Source: Mycolicibacterium neoaurum
GTDB lineage: Bacteria; Actinomycetota; Actinomycetes; Mycobacteriales; Mycobacteriaceae
NCBI RefSeq assembly: GCF_036946495.1
Contig: NZ_JAQIIX010000001.1
Location: forward strand, 930,001-994,000
Length of the DNA stretch: 64,000 nucleotides
Reading direction: 5' to 3'
How positions within the stretch are numbered: position 1 is the stretch's first letter; each line of letters opens with the position of its first letter. The position numbers and the translations under genes were made by a program. A model generated the notes under the pieces. It was not told the DNA's origin and ran no database searches. It was given only the letters and a program-made list of their open reading frames with translations. Of this stretch, positions 46,978 to 56,036 are shown one piece after another.

Positions 46978-48044
46978 ATCGACAGCCATTCGCCGTAGAA
47001 CAGCGCCACTCCCAGACCACAGGCGATCGCCGTCAGCAGCCAGAACCGGATGATCACCGTCGTCTCGGCCCACCCGACCAGCTCGAAGTGATGGTGGAAC
47101 GGCGCCATCCGGAACACCCGCCGGCCCGTGGTACGGAACGCCAGGATCTGCACCACCACCGAGGTCACCTCGGCCACGAACAGCGCACCGAGCACCACGG
47201 CCAGGATCTCGGTCCGGCTGGTCACCGACAGCCCGGCGATGATGCCGCCGAGCGCCAGCGAACCCGTATCACCCATGAAGATCTTCGCCGGCGCGGCGTT
47301 CCACCACAGGAAACCGATACAGGCCCCCGCCGTCGCCGCCGCCACCAGCGCGAGGTCCAGCGGATCCCGGACGTTGTAACAGCCCAGGCTCGGGCTGGCC
47401 GCACAGTCGTTGCGGTACTGCCAGAACGTGATCAACACGTAGGCGGCGCTGACCATGGCCATCGCTCCCGCGGCGAGCCCGTCCAGACCGTCGGTCAGGT
47501 TGACCGCATTCGACCAGGCGCTGACCAGCACCACCACGAAGACGACGAACACCAGCGGCGCCAGCGTCACGGTGGCGATCTCGCGCACATAGGACAGCTG
47601 CGCACTGCCCGGGGTCAGTCCCTCGGCATTGCTGAACTGCAGCACCAGCACCCCGAAGAGCACCGCGGCGGTCAACTGTCCGATGGTCTTGGCCCGCTTG
47701 TTCAGGCCCAAGTTGCGGGACCGTCTGATCTTGATCAGATCGTCGATGAACCCGACGATCGCCAGTGCGGTCGCCAGTCCCAACACCAGCAGACCCGATG
47801 CCGAGGGGCCCTCACCGCCGAACGGCAGGCCGAACAGGTGCGTGCCCAGGTAGCCGGCCCAGATGCCGGCCATGATGGCCACCCCGCCCATCGACGGCGT
47901 GCCGCGCTTCTTCTGATGGCTGGCCGGGCCGTCCTCACGGATCTCTTGCCCGAACCCCTGCTTGGTGAACAGCCGGATCAGCACGGGTGTCAGCACGATC
48001 GACACCGCAAGCGCGATCGCGACCGCTGCCAGGATCTGCTTCAT
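46965..48044 (-). CDS. mraY: MraY (MurX), phospho-MurNAc-pentapeptide transferase
   Basis: Attaches phospho-MurNAc-pentapeptide to undecaprenyl/decaprenyl phosphate, forming lipid I. The 359 residues contain about ten helices and the family motifs KKRGTPSMGGVAI (about 45-57), NAVNLTDGLDGLAAG (about 184-198, catalytic aspartates), WWNAAPAKIFMGDTGSLALGG and the cytoplasmic loop RMAPFHHHFELVGW. ATG 48044 overlaps the murF stop (ATGA at 48041-48044). In other mycobacteria murD follows; here ftsW follows after 243 bases. Confidence 0.97.
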   Translation of the reverse strand: MKQILAAVAIALAVSIVLTPVLIRLFTKQGFGQEIREDGPASHQKKRGTPSMGGVAIMAGIWAGYLGTHLFGLPFGGEGPSASGLLVLGLATALAIVGFIDDLIKIRRSRNLGLNKRAKTIGQLTAAVLFGVLVLQFSNAEGLTPGSAQLSYVREIATVTLAPLVFVVFVVVLVSAWSNAVNLTDGLDGLAAGAMAMVSAAYVLITFWQYRNDCAASPSLGCYNVRDPLDLALVAAATAGACIGFLWWNAAPAKIFMGDTGSLALGGIIAGLSVTSRTEILAVVLGALFVAEVTSVVVQILAFRTTGRRVFRMAPFHHHFELVGWAETTVIIRFWLLTAIACGLGVALFYGEWLSIVGA

Positions 48045-49540
48045 CCCTGCTCGCTCCCCTGCTCGGCGAGACGATCGGCAAGCGTGCCCAGCCCGGCGGC
48101 GTTGGACGCCTTCACCAACACCACGTCACCGGGGCTCAACTCGGCCTGCAGCAGGGCCAGCGCGGCGTCGGCGTCGGGCACCAGGACAGACTCACTGCCC
48201 CACGACCCTTCCATCACCGCCCCCTGATGCATGGCGCTCATCGATCTCCCGGTTCCCACGACTATCAATCGAGAGACATCTAAGCGCACGGCCAACCGGC
48301 CGATGCGATCGTGTTCGGCTATCGCGTCCTCGCCGAGCTCGGCCATCTCGCCGAGCACCGCCCAGCTACGACGTTTGCCGTCCTGTCCGCCGGACCGCGC
48401 CATCCAGGCCAGCGCCTTCAAGCCCGCCGCCATCGAATCCGGGTTCGCGTTGTAGGCATCGTTGACGATGGTGACGCCGTCGGCGCGGGTGCTGACGTTC
48501 ATCCGGCGCGCCGAGACCGGACCGGCCCCGGCCAGTGCCGTCGCCACCTGCTCCAGGCTCGCACCGCACTCCACCGCGACCGCCGCCGCGGCAAGCGCGT
48601 TGGACACCTGATGCTCGCCGTGCACGGCCAACGCGATATCCACCGCACCGGCCGCGGTGTGCAGGGTGAATCGGGGACGGGCCAGCTCGTCGAGATGCTC
48701 GTCGGACGACCAGATATCGGCTCCTGGAGCGCGCGACACCCGCACCACGCGTGCCGCGGTCTTGGCGGCCATGGCGGCCACCGCAGAGTCGTCGGCGTTG
48801 AGGATCACCACACCGGATGCCGGAACCGACTGCGGAAGTTCGGATTTGGTGGCCGCAATCGCCTCGCGTGAACCGAATTCGCCCAGATGCGCCGTCCCGA
48901 CGTTGAGCACGACACCCACCGACGGGGTGGCGATCGCCGCCAGCGCGGCGATGTTCCCCGGATGCCGTGCCGACATCTCCAGGATCAGGAAGTCGGTGTC
49001 GGTGGTGGCGCGCAGCACCGTCCACGGATGGCCCAGTTCGTTGTTGAACGACCCGGGCGGGGCCACCACCTCGCCCAGCGGTGTGAGCACCGCGGCCAGC
49101 AGATCCTTGGTCGACGTCTTACCCGAGGATCCGGTGACGCCGATGATCCGCAGGCCGCCCGCGCTCAGTTCGGTGGCGACGGCCGCGGCCAGCTTGGCCA
49201 GCGCGGCCAGCACCGCGGCACCCGAGCCCGCGGCATCGTCATGCTCCACCGCGCCGGACCCGGCATCGCCGGCCACCGCGGGGGGAACCACGATGGCGGG
49301 CACCCCGACCGGTCGGGCGGCCAGCACCGCCACCGCTCCGGCCGCGACGGCCCCGGCGGCGAAGTCGTGCCCGTCCGAACGCGCTCCCGGCAACGCCAGG
49401 AACAGTCCGCCGGAAGTCACCGCGCGCGAATCGAATTCGACGGTTCCGGTGATACGGCTGGCCGCGGCCTCGGCGGCGCTGATATCGGCAAGTTCGCCAC
49501 CAACGATGTCGGCCACCTGGGCCACGGTCATCTCGATCAT
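48041..49540 (-). CDS. murF: MurF, D-Ala-D-Ala adding ligase
   Basis: Adds D-Ala-D-Ala to UDP-MurNAc-tripeptide. The 499 residues show the N-terminal MurF domain (DSRAVTSGGLFLALPGARSDGHDF), the ATPase P-loop IGVTGSSGKTSTKDLL (about residue 140), LEMSARHPGNI and the C-terminal NDAYNANPDSM. An Ala/Gly-rich insertion near 95-125 is typical for high-GC homologues. Both ends overlap neighbours by 4 bases (ATGA with murE and mraY). Confidence 0.96.
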   Translation of the reverse strand: MIEMTVAQVADIVGGELADISAAEAAASRITGTVEFDSRAVTSGGLFLALPGARSDGHDFAAGAVAAGAVAVLAARPVGVPAIVVPPAVAGDAGSGAVEHDDAAGSGAAVLAALAKLAAAVATELSAGGLRIIGVTGSSGKTSTKDLLAAVLTPLGEVVAPPGSFNNELGHPWTVLRATTDTDFLILEMSARHPGNIAALAAIATPSVGVVLNVGTAHLGEFGSREAIAATKSELPQSVPASGVVILNADDSAVAAMAAKTAARVVRVSRAPGADIWSSDEHLDELARPRFTLHTAAGAVDIALAVHGEHQVSNALAAAAVAVECGASLEQVATALAGAGPVSARRMNVSTRADGVTIVNDAYNANPDSMAAGLKALAWMARSGGQDGKRRSWAVLGEMAELGEDAIAEHDRIGRLAVRLDVSRLIVVGTGRSMSAMHQGAVMEGSWGSESVLVPDADAALALLQAELSPGDVVLVKASNAAGLGTLADRLAEQGSEQG

Positions 49541-51051
49541 CGGTTCTGCCTCAATGCATTCAGCGCGGCGGTCAGTTCGACCCGGTCGTCGAAGGGGCGG
49601 GTTGACCCGTTCGCGGTCTGCCCGGACTCGTGGCCCTTGCCCGCGATGAGCACCACGTCACCCGGACGAGCCCAGCCCACCGCGTGCTCGATGGCCGCGC
49701 GTCGATCACCGATCTCGACCACCTCGGCGGCCGACCCCTGGGCACCGGCCCGGATCGCCGACCGGATCAGCTGCGGGTCCTCGTTGCGCGGATTGTCGTC
49801 GGTGATGACGACCAGGTCCGCCAGTTCGGCGGCGATCCGACCCATCGGTTCGCGCTTGCCGGCATCGCGGTTACCGCCCGCGCCGAACACCACCGCGAGC
49901 CGACCGTCGGAGTTCTGCTCGCGCAGGGTGGCCAGCACCGCCTGCAGCGCGCCCGGTTTGTGTGCGTAGTCCACCAGGGCCAGGAAGTCCTGTCCGGCGT
50001 CGATCGTCTCCAGCCGCCCCGGCACCGCGGCCGAGCTCAGCCCCGGTGCGGCCTGTTCGGGCGAGACATCGACGGTATCGAGCAGCGCGATGGCCAGCAG
50101 CGCATTGGCGATGTTGTACCGGCCCGGCAGGCCTATCCGTAGCCGGTGATGTACCCCGGCCGGGTCGACGGCGACGAACTCCTGGCTGCCGCGGGCGAGC
50201 GTCGACACCGATTCGATGCGCCAGTCGGCGTCGACGGCGGTGGTCGCGACGCGCACGGCCCCGGCGGCACGCGATGCGATCTCGCGCCCGGCCTCGTCAT
50301 CGACACACACCACGGCCCGCTCGGCGCAGTTGGGCGAATCCGGTTCGAACAGACGGGCCTTGGCGTTCAGGTAGTCGGCCATGGTGGGGTGAAAATCGAG
50401 GTGATCGCGGGACAGGTTGGTGAAACCGCCGGCGGCGAACGATGTGCCGTCCACCCGGCCCAGTGTCAGCGCGTGGCTGGACACCTCCATCACGACGGTG
50501 TCGACACCGCGCTCAACCATGACCGCGAGCAGGGCCTGCAGGTCCGGCGCCTCGGGGGTGGTCAGCGAGCTGGGCTCGTCGTGGCCGTCGATGCGGATGC
50601 CGACGGTGCCGATCAGACCGGCGACCCGACCGGCTGCCCGCAGGCCCGCCTCGATCAGGTAGGTAGTGGTCGTCTTGCCCGACGTGCCGGTGACACCGAT
50701 GACACGCAACGCCGCGGACGGGTCTCCGTATACCTGCGCGGCCACCCCGCCCAGCACGGTGCGCGGGTCGGGATGGATCAGCACCGGCGCGGGGATCGGT
50801 CCGAACTCGGCGATGCCGGCCGGGTCGGTGAGCACCGCGACCGCGCCGGCGGCGACGGCATCGGCGGCGAATCGGGCACCGTGTGCGCGTTGTCCCGGCA
50901 GGGCGGCGAACAGGTCACCCTGGCGCACATCCTGACTGCGCAGCGTCACCCCGGTGACCCGGACGTCCGGATCGGACTCCGCGGCCACACCGATGCGCTG
51001 CGCCAACAGACCCAGGTGGGTACCGGCGGGATCGGAGGGACGCAGTGTCAT
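49537..51051 (-). CDS. murE: MurE, UDP-MurNAc-tripeptide ligase (meso-DAP type)
   Basis: Adds meso-diaminopimelate to UDP-MurNAc-L-Ala-D-Glu. The 504 residues contain DSxxVxxGDLFAALPG-type N-terminus (RSQDVRQGDLFAALPG), P-loop VTGTSGKTTTTYLIEAG (about residue 118), MEVSSHAL, NLSRDHLDFH and, near residue 417, the DDNPRNEDP motif that marks meso-DAP-specific enzymes. Consistent with mycobacterial DAP peptidoglycan. ATG at 51051; the gap to pbpB is 31 bases. Confidence 0.97.
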   Translation of the reverse strand: MTLRPSDPAGTHLGLLAQRIGVAAESDPDVRVTGVTLRSQDVRQGDLFAALPGQRAHGARFAADAVAAGAVAVLTDPAGIAEFGPIPAPVLIHPDPRTVLGGVAAQVYGDPSAALRVIGVTGTSGKTTTTYLIEAGLRAAGRVAGLIGTVGIRIDGHDEPSSLTTPEAPDLQALLAVMVERGVDTVVMEVSSHALTLGRVDGTSFAAGGFTNLSRDHLDFHPTMADYLNAKARLFEPDSPNCAERAVVCVDDEAGREIASRAAGAVRVATTAVDADWRIESVSTLARGSQEFVAVDPAGVHHRLRIGLPGRYNIANALLAIALLDTVDVSPEQAAPGLSSAAVPGRLETIDAGQDFLALVDYAHKPGALQAVLATLREQNSDGRLAVVFGAGGNRDAGKREPMGRIAAELADLVVITDDNPRNEDPQLIRSAIRAGAQGSAAEVVEIGDRRAAIEHAVGWARPGDVVLIAGKGHESGQTANGSTRPFDDRVELTAALNALRQNR

Positions 51052-51082
51052 GGCCTTGCCACAGTACCGGGGTGGCTCCGGA

Positions 51083-52972
51083 TCACTCCGCCTGCAGCGT
51101 CAGCGGCGGTCCCGGGTCGGCGGACAGCGGCACATTCTCCCGCTGCAGCAACCACGAGGCGATGTGATGGAACAGCGGCGCCATCGTGGTGCCCGGCGCT
51201 CCGTCGGCGGTACGGGCGGGGTTGTCGGCCATGATGCCGACGACATAGCGCGGATTGTCCGCAGGAGCGATCCCGGCGAAGGTGATCCAGTAGTGATCGT
51301 CGTAGTAGCAGCCGCAGTTCGGGTTGATCTGCTGGGCCGTACCGGTCTTGCCGGCGATCTGATAGCCCTCGACCGCGGCCTGCCAGCCGGTCCCCTGCTG
51401 CACACCGCGCGGGTCGCGCTGGATGGTCGCGCGCAGCATGTTGCGCACGGTGGCAGCGGTTTCCGGTGACACGACCCGGACGCCCTCCGCCGCGGGCTCG
51501 ACGTTCTCCCTGCCATCGGCCTCGATGATCGACTTGATGATGCGGGGCGGAATCCGGACACCGTCGTTGGCGATGGTCTGGTACATCCCCGTCATCTGCA
51601 GCAGCGTCATCGAAAGACCCTGTCCGATGGGCAGGTTGGCAAAGGAGCTGCCCGACCACTGATCCATGGGCGGGACCAGGCCTGCGCTCTCGCCCGGTAA
51701 TTCGATCCCGGTGCGCTCACCGAGGCCGAACTTCGCCAGCATCTCGGCGAACTTCTCCGGACCGAAGCGCTGGGCCAGCATCAGGGTGCCGACGTTGGAG
51801 GACTTCCCGAAGACGCCGGTGCTGGTGTACCGGTCGACACCGTGGTTCCACGCGTCCTTGACGGTGACCCCACCCATATCGATGGACCCGGGCACCGAGA
51901 GCACCTCGTCGGGGTTGGTCAGACCCAGCTCGATGGCGGTGGCGGCGGTCACGATCTTGTTCACCGACCCCGGCTCGAACGGTGATGACACCGCCGGATT
52001 GCCCATCTGCCTGTTGCCCTGCCTGCCGATGTCCTGCGAGGGGTCGAAGGTGTTGTCGTTCGACATCGCCAGCACCTCACCGGTTTTGGCGTCCAGCACG
52101 ACCGCGGACACGTTGGCGGCACCGGATTTGTCCTTGGCCTGTTGGACCTGCTGCTGCACATAGAACTGGATATCGTCGTCCAGGGTCAGCTGCACGGTCT
52201 GGCCGTCGACGGCCTCGTGCCGGTTGCGCATGCTGCCGGGAATCATCACGCCATCGGACCCACGGTCGTAGGTGACCGATCCGTCCGTTCCGGCGAGTTT
52301 CGCGTCGAGGGAATCCTCGAGGCCGAGCAGTCCGTGGCCGTCCCAGTCGATACCGCCGACGATATTGGCCGCCAACGAGCCGCCGGGGTACTGGCGGATG
52401 TCCTGACGTTCGGAACCGACCTCGGGGAACTTCGTGGTGATCGCGTCGGCGATCGCCGGGTCGACCGCCCTGGCGAGGTAGGCGAAGGTGTCCTTGCTGG
52501 TGAGCTTGGTCAACAAGGTCTTCGCGTCGGGCTTGTTGTTGAGCCGGGTGGCGATGTCCTTGGCGATCTCCCGCAACCGCGCATCGGGCTCGGGCGCGTA
52601 GTCGGGATTCTTGGCGTGCTCCTCCTCCAACTGCTTGCGGATGCGCACCGGTTGGAAGGTCAGCGCCCTGGCTTCGATGGTGAATGCGAGCTTGTCGTTG
52701 TTGCGATCGACGATGCTGCCGCGCACCGCCTGCTGGACGTCGGTCACCTTGAGCTGGCCTGCGGCTTCGGCCCGCAACCCGGCGGCATTGGAGATCTGCA
52801 GGTTGAAAAGCTGTGCAGCGGCGACCACCAGCACCATGAAGATGACGACATTGCCGGCGCGGTGGCGGAAGACGAACGACGAGCTGCGCAGCCCGGTCGC
52901 CGGAGCCTGTGCGGGGCGGCGGATCCGCCGATCGGTGGCCGAATGCTCCTGACCGCGTTGGCCGCGGCTCAT
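51083..52972 (-). CDS. pbpB: PbpB (FtsI/PBP3), septal class B transpeptidase
   Basis: Cross-links septal peptidoglycan and partners FtsW. The 629 residues have a short cytoplasmic N-terminus, one membrane helix (about 38-58), a pedestal domain (about 70-260) and a transpeptidase domain with active-site SxxK in FEPGSVNKIV (about residue 343), SSN in FGKSSNVGT (about 397) and KTG in IAGKTGTAQQ (about 543). A pair of nearby cysteines (NPNCGC) follows the KTG. ATG 52972 overlaps the upstream FtsL-like gene stop (52969). Confidence 0.96.
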   Translation of the reverse strand: MSRGQRGQEHSATDRRIRRPAQAPATGLRSSSFVFRHRAGNVVIFMVLVVAAAQLFNLQISNAAGLRAEAAGQLKVTDVQQAVRGSIVDRNNDKLAFTIEARALTFQPVRIRKQLEEEHAKNPDYAPEPDARLREIAKDIATRLNNKPDAKTLLTKLTSKDTFAYLARAVDPAIADAITTKFPEVGSERQDIRQYPGGSLAANIVGGIDWDGHGLLGLEDSLDAKLAGTDGSVTYDRGSDGVMIPGSMRNRHEAVDGQTVQLTLDDDIQFYVQQQVQQAKDKSGAANVSAVVLDAKTGEVLAMSNDNTFDPSQDIGRQGNRQMGNPAVSSPFEPGSVNKIVTAATAIELGLTNPDEVLSVPGSIDMGGVTVKDAWNHGVDRYTSTGVFGKSSNVGTLMLAQRFGPEKFAEMLAKFGLGERTGIELPGESAGLVPPMDQWSGSSFANLPIGQGLSMTLLQMTGMYQTIANDGVRIPPRIIKSIIEADGRENVEPAAEGVRVVSPETAATVRNMLRATIQRDPRGVQQGTGWQAAVEGYQIAGKTGTAQQINPNCGCYYDDHYWITFAGIAPADNPRYVVGIMADNPARTADGAPGTTMAPLFHHIASWLLQRENVPLSADPGPPLTLQAE

Positions 52973-54090
52973 GCCGGCACACCCGGGGCGGGAACCTCGA
53001 CCGGGACTTCAGCCGGCACATCGGGATTCGGGCCTGCGGCCGGGGGTGCGGGAAGGTGCTCGGGATTGACCGCCGGCCCGGGCTGGGCGGGCAGCTCGGG
53101 GGTTCCCAGATGCGGCAGACCCTCGGCGGGCACCGGTGCGGGCACGCCGGGAAGCGGGACGACCAGCGGCGCCGCGCCAGCCGGGATCTGGTCCGCCGGC
53201 GGGGCGGCAGGCAGCTGGGCCGGGTCCACCGGGGCGGCGGGCAGTGGCGCGGTCAGCGGTGCCTGCCCAGCCTGCGGTGCTGCCGGCGCGGTCAGTGGCG
53301 CACCCGGTGCGGCCGTGGCCCGCGGTGGAACCCGGACCACGACCTCACGCGGATCGACGACCCGCGGAGCGGGGGGTCCTCCGGCGGCCGGCCGTGCCGG
53401 CGCGGGCGCGGCAGGTCGCTCGTCGGGCAGCGGTGTGTTCAGCGGTGGCGGGGGCGCGCCCTCGGCCGGTTTCGGGGTGCCGACCACCACCCAGGCCCCG
53501 GTCGCATCCTGCACCAGGTGGGCGGTGTCCCGTGACGGGATCATGCCCAGACCGCGGGCTGCCTCGGCAAGCGCGGGCGGAGCCTGCGCCTCGAGCACAT
53601 CGCGCTCCAGCGCCTCTTTCTGTTGCAGCAGAGCCTGATTCAGCTGACGAGCGTGGCCCAGCTGATATGAGCGGCTGGCAGCATCGGTGGACAACCACAG
53701 GGTGACACCCAAGCCGACACCGAGTGCGGCGATGACAAGCACCACGAACGGCACCCGTGCGGCCAACGTCCGCGGATTGAAATCAATGGTCGCCAGCCGG
53801 GTCAGCAGACGTTCCCGCAGCGGCGGTTTGACGATCTTGGGCGCCTTGGCCTTCCGTGCCTTGGCGCGCGCCTTGGCCTGGCTGGCGTTCTTGGGCCGTG
53901 CCGGTGTGTCGACCGGCCTGCGCACCGGTGAGGTCTGCGGGGCCGAACGGGACGGACGTTGTTCGGGCGCGCTGCGGCGTTTGCGCGCAGGCGCCTCGGA
54001 TTGACGACGTGCCGTGGGCCTGCCCTTGGGCGGAGTCTTACGCCGGCGCTCGTCGGTGCTGCGCTCCGGTGTGGACCGCTTTCCCTTCAT
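52969..54090 (-). CDS. FtsL-like proline-rich membrane protein (Rv2164c-like)
   Basis: A 373-residue protein between rsmH and pbpB, the position of ftsL in the division cluster. It has a highly basic cytoplasmic N-terminus (about residues 1-105), one membrane helix (about 112-133), a short coiled-coil-like part (SRSYQLGHARQLNQALLQQKEALERDV, positions 53605-53685) as in FtsL, and a very long Pro/Ala-rich extracytoplasmic tail (about 205-373) that could span the wall. Both ends overlap neighbours by 4 bases. Assignment as FtsL equivalent rests on position and layout. Confidence 0.85.
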   Translation of the reverse strand: MKGKRSTPERSTDERRRKTPPKGRPTARRQSEAPARKRRSAPEQRPSRSAPQTSPVRRPVDTPARPKNASQAKARAKARKAKAPKIVKPPLRERLLTRLATIDFNPRTLAARVPFVVLVIAALGVGLGVTLWLSTDAASRSYQLGHARQLNQALLQQKEALERDVLEAQAPPALAEAARGLGMIPSRDTAHLVQDATGAWVVVGTPKPAEGAPPPPLNTPLPDERPAAPAPARPAAGGPPAPRVVDPREVVVRVPPRATAAPGAPLTAPAAPQAGQAPLTAPLPAAPVDPAQLPAAPPADQIPAGAAPLVVPLPGVPAPVPAEGLPHLGTPELPAQPGPAVNPEHLPAPPAAGPNPDVPAEVPVEVPAPGVPA

Positions 54091-55097
54091 GAGTCTTCCT
54101 TTCCGGCGATCTTCTCCAATGCCCGCAGCCGCACCGGGGCGCTGCGCGGGTTCCGTTCGATCTCCGCGGCGTCGGCCTGTTCGGCACCACGGGTCAGTGC
54201 TGCGAATTCGGCCTCGTAGCCAGGTAATTCGACGGGTAGGCCGGGCGGGGTGCGCGACGCCGTCGCCGAGGCGAACAGGCTCTTGACGATCTTGTCCTCG
54301 AGCGACTGGTACGCCATCACCACGATGCGTCCGCCGCCGGAGAGTGCGGCCAGGGCCGCGGGCAGCGCGTCGCGCAGCGAGTCGAGCTCACCGTTGACCG
54401 CGATGCGCAGGGCCTGGAAGGTGCGTTTGGCCGGATGGCCGCCGGTGCGCCGGGTCGCGGCCGGGATGGCCTCGTAGAGGACCTCGACGAGTTCCCCGGT
54501 GCTCACGAACGGCTTGGTCGCCCGCCGCCGGACCACCCGCGCGGCGATCCGGTTGGCGAATCGCTCGTCGCCGTACTCGCGCAGCAGCCGCGTCAGCGTC
54601 CGCTCGTCATAGGTGTTGAGGATCTCGGCGGCGGTGAGCGGCGCATCGGGATCCATCCGCATGTCCAGCGGCGCGTCCTGGGCGTAGGAGAAGCCCCGAT
54701 CGATCAGGTCCAGCTGCATCGAGGACACCCCGAGGTCGAACAGCACGCCGTCGACGACGGGCTCCTGCCGGTCGTCCCAGTAGCCGTCATAGCGGGTGCG
54801 TTCGAACCGGACGCGGTCACCGAAGCGGGCCAGCCGGTCGCCGGCGATGCGCAGTGCGTTCGGGTCGCGGTCCAGGCCGACGACGCGAAGTCCTGGCAGA
54901 TCGGTCAGGAAACGCTCGGTGTGACCACCGGCGCCGAGGGTGGCATCGACGAGGACGGCACCAGAGCCGTCGGCGTGGTGGCGGGTGAGCGCCGGGGTCA
55001 GGAGTTCGACGCATCGATCGAGCAGGACGGGAACGTGGCCGTGCTCGCCGGACCTGGGCGAGTTCACGGAGGGCGGCGAATCGTCGGAATGAGGCAC
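54087..55097 (-). CDS. rsmH: RsmH (MraW), 16S rRNA C1402 N4-methyltransferase
   Basis: Methylates N4 of C1402 in 16S rRNA using SAM. GTG 55097 is chosen: GGGGAG lies 6 nt upstream and the product then starts MPHSDDSPPSVNSPRSGEHGHVPVLL. The frame is open further up to 55244, but that DNA forms a strong stem-loop and is probably leader RNA. The 336 residues show HVPVLLDRCVELL, the SAM motif DATLGAGGHTERFL, LFDLGVSSMQLD and RGFSYAQDAPLDMRMDP. The stop overlaps the FtsL-like gene. Confidence 0.94.
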   Translation of the reverse strand: MPHSDDSPPSVNSPRSGEHGHVPVLLDRCVELLTPALTRHHADGSGAVLVDATLGAGGHTERFLTDLPGLRVVGLDRDPNALRIAGDRLARFGDRVRFERTRYDGYWDDRQEPVVDGVLFDLGVSSMQLDLIDRGFSYAQDAPLDMRMDPDAPLTAAEILNTYDERTLTRLLREYGDERFANRIAARVVRRRATKPFVSTGELVEVLYEAIPAATRRTGGHPAKRTFQALRIAVNGELDSLRDALPAALAALSGGGRIVVMAYQSLEDKIVKSLFASATASRTPPGLPVELPGYEAEFAALTRGAEQADAAEIERNPRSAPVRLRALEKIAGKEDS

Positions 55098-55127
55098 AGA
55101 GACTCCCCTGTCGAGAAGGGGCGCCCC

Positions 55128-55206
55128 TGCAACGAGGTCCCTGTCCGAGGCGGACCTGGCGTCGGGGAAGTACGTCAGGGCCGGTTCGGACAGAGGCCTC
55201 GTTGCA
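55128..55206 (-). ncRNA. structured leader upstream of rsmH, probable mraW RNA motif
   Basis: Arms 55128-55148 and 55186-55206 are 21-base inverted repeats with 19 matches, enclosing a 37-nt loop, in the mraZ-rsmH gap (55098-55218). A conserved mycobacterial cis-RNA called the mraW motif is described immediately upstream of mraW genes; position and structure agree, but I did not compare to the covariance model. Confidence 0.65.
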
Positions 55207-55218
55207 CGGGCTTGTTGG

Positions 55219-55650
55219 TCAGATGATGTCGCGAAGAGTGTCATCGCTGGCCGCGGAGAAGGTCTCTTCGTGTGTCTCCTGGTATTGCTGCCACGCTTGG
55301 GCGTCCCAGATCTCCAGGTGCCCCAGCGAACCGGTCACCACGCATTCCTTGGACAGGTTGGCGTAGCGGCGGTGTTCGGCGCTCAAGGTGATCCGGCCTT
55401 GCGCGTCCGGATGCTGTTCGTCAGCACCCGCGGCGAGGTTGCGGACGTAGGCACGGGCCTGCGGATCGCTTCGCGATGCCTGCATCGCCTTCTCGGCCAG
55501 CTTCTCGAACTCCGCCCGCGGGTACACGGCCAGGCTGTGATCTTGGCTCTTGGTGACCATCAACCCTCCTGCCAGTGCGTCGCGGAACTTGGCGGGCAGC
55601 GTCAGCCGCCCTTTGTCGTCGAGCTTGGGCGTGTAGGTGCCGAGAAACAT
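55219..55650 (-). CDS. mraZ: MraZ, transcriptional regulator of the dcw operon
   Basis: AbrB-like DNA-binding protein that represses the division/cell-wall operon. ATG 55650 gives 143 residues, the usual length, with two MraZ (SpoVT-AbrB) repeats: GTYTPKLDDKGRLTLPAKFRD (positions 55576-55638) and DAQGRITLSAEHRRYA. The frame runs upstream to 55752 but that part encodes nothing family-like and overlaps the operator. A GTGG array with 10-nt period lies 78-102 bases before the start codon. Confidence 0.96.
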   Translation of the reverse strand: MFLGTYTPKLDDKGRLTLPAKFRDALAGGLMVTKSQDHSLAVYPRAEFEKLAEKAMQASRSDPQARAYVRNLAAGADEQHPDAQGRITLSAEHRRYANLSKECVVTGSLGHLEIWDAQAWQQYQETHEETFSAASDDTLRDII

Positions 55651-55727
55651 CCCGCCACCTCCCACCACTCGGTTGGATTCCGAGTCGCTTCTGCCCGCTG
55701 CGCGGAGTTCCGGTTCCTCCGCTGTCC

Positions 55728-55752
55728 GCCACTTTACCCCACATTCCCCCAC
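55728..55752 (-). promoter_or_regulatory. MraZ-binding repeats (operator of the dcw operon)
   Basis: On the minus strand GTGG begins at 55752, 55742 and 55732, exactly 10 nt apart (GTGGGGGAAT, GTGGGGTAAA, GTGGCGG). MraZ operators in other bacteria are TGGG repeats spaced by 5 nt, giving this period. TAAAGT inside fits a TANNNT -10 element. Confidence 0.75.
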
Positions 55753-55901
55753 TTAGCTCCATTTGCTGCCACCGAGTTCCCCCCACGCGCCACCACCCTG
55801 CGATTCGTGGCGTCCGCGCGCTGACGCAACAGACTCGCCATCGCGCGAGCATGAACGAAAACCGCAGCTAGAGGCACCAGGGGTCGACGGACGAGCCCAT
55901 A

Positions 55902-55927
55902 TGGGGCGCGGTGGGGAGAAAGTGGGG
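55902..55927 (+). repeat. second TGGGG array, plus orientation
   Basis: TGGGG occurs at 55902, 55912 and 55923, with spacers of 5 and 6 nt. It resembles MraZ-binding repeats but faces away from mraZ. Confidence 0.6.
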
Positions 55928-56007
55928 CGACGGCCCTGCGGTACCCGACACGCCGAGGTGTTTGCGGTGTCGGACAGCGCTCTGCGGCAGGAAAACACCA
56001 AGCAAAA

Positions 56008-56032
56008 GGGCGGCTCCGCTAGGGAGCCGCCC
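56008..56032 (-). terminator. Rho-independent terminator of the DUF3040 gene
   Basis: GGGCGGCTCC (56008-56017) and GGAGCCGCCC (56023-56032) form a perfect 10-bp stem with a 5-nt loop; on the minus strand TTTTGCTTGG follows. It lies 36 bases past the stop of the DUF3040 gene. Confidence 0.9.
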
Positions 56033-56036
56033 TGGG

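Noticed and set aside
46709..47053. Plus-strand 114-codon frame in the mraY-ftsW gap
   Set aside because: Arg/Ser-rich, no ribosome site, overlaps the ends of two real genes; not a replacement for murD.
53000..53460. Possible repeat array in the Pro/Ala-rich tail of the FtsL-like protein
   Set aside because: Only low-complexity coding sequence; no regular unit or spacer.
55098..55244. 49-codon N-terminal extension of rsmH
   Set aside because: It overlaps the strong stem-loop and the mraZ 3' end; the GTG at 55097 has a better ribosome site. The open frame is attributed to the leader RNA.
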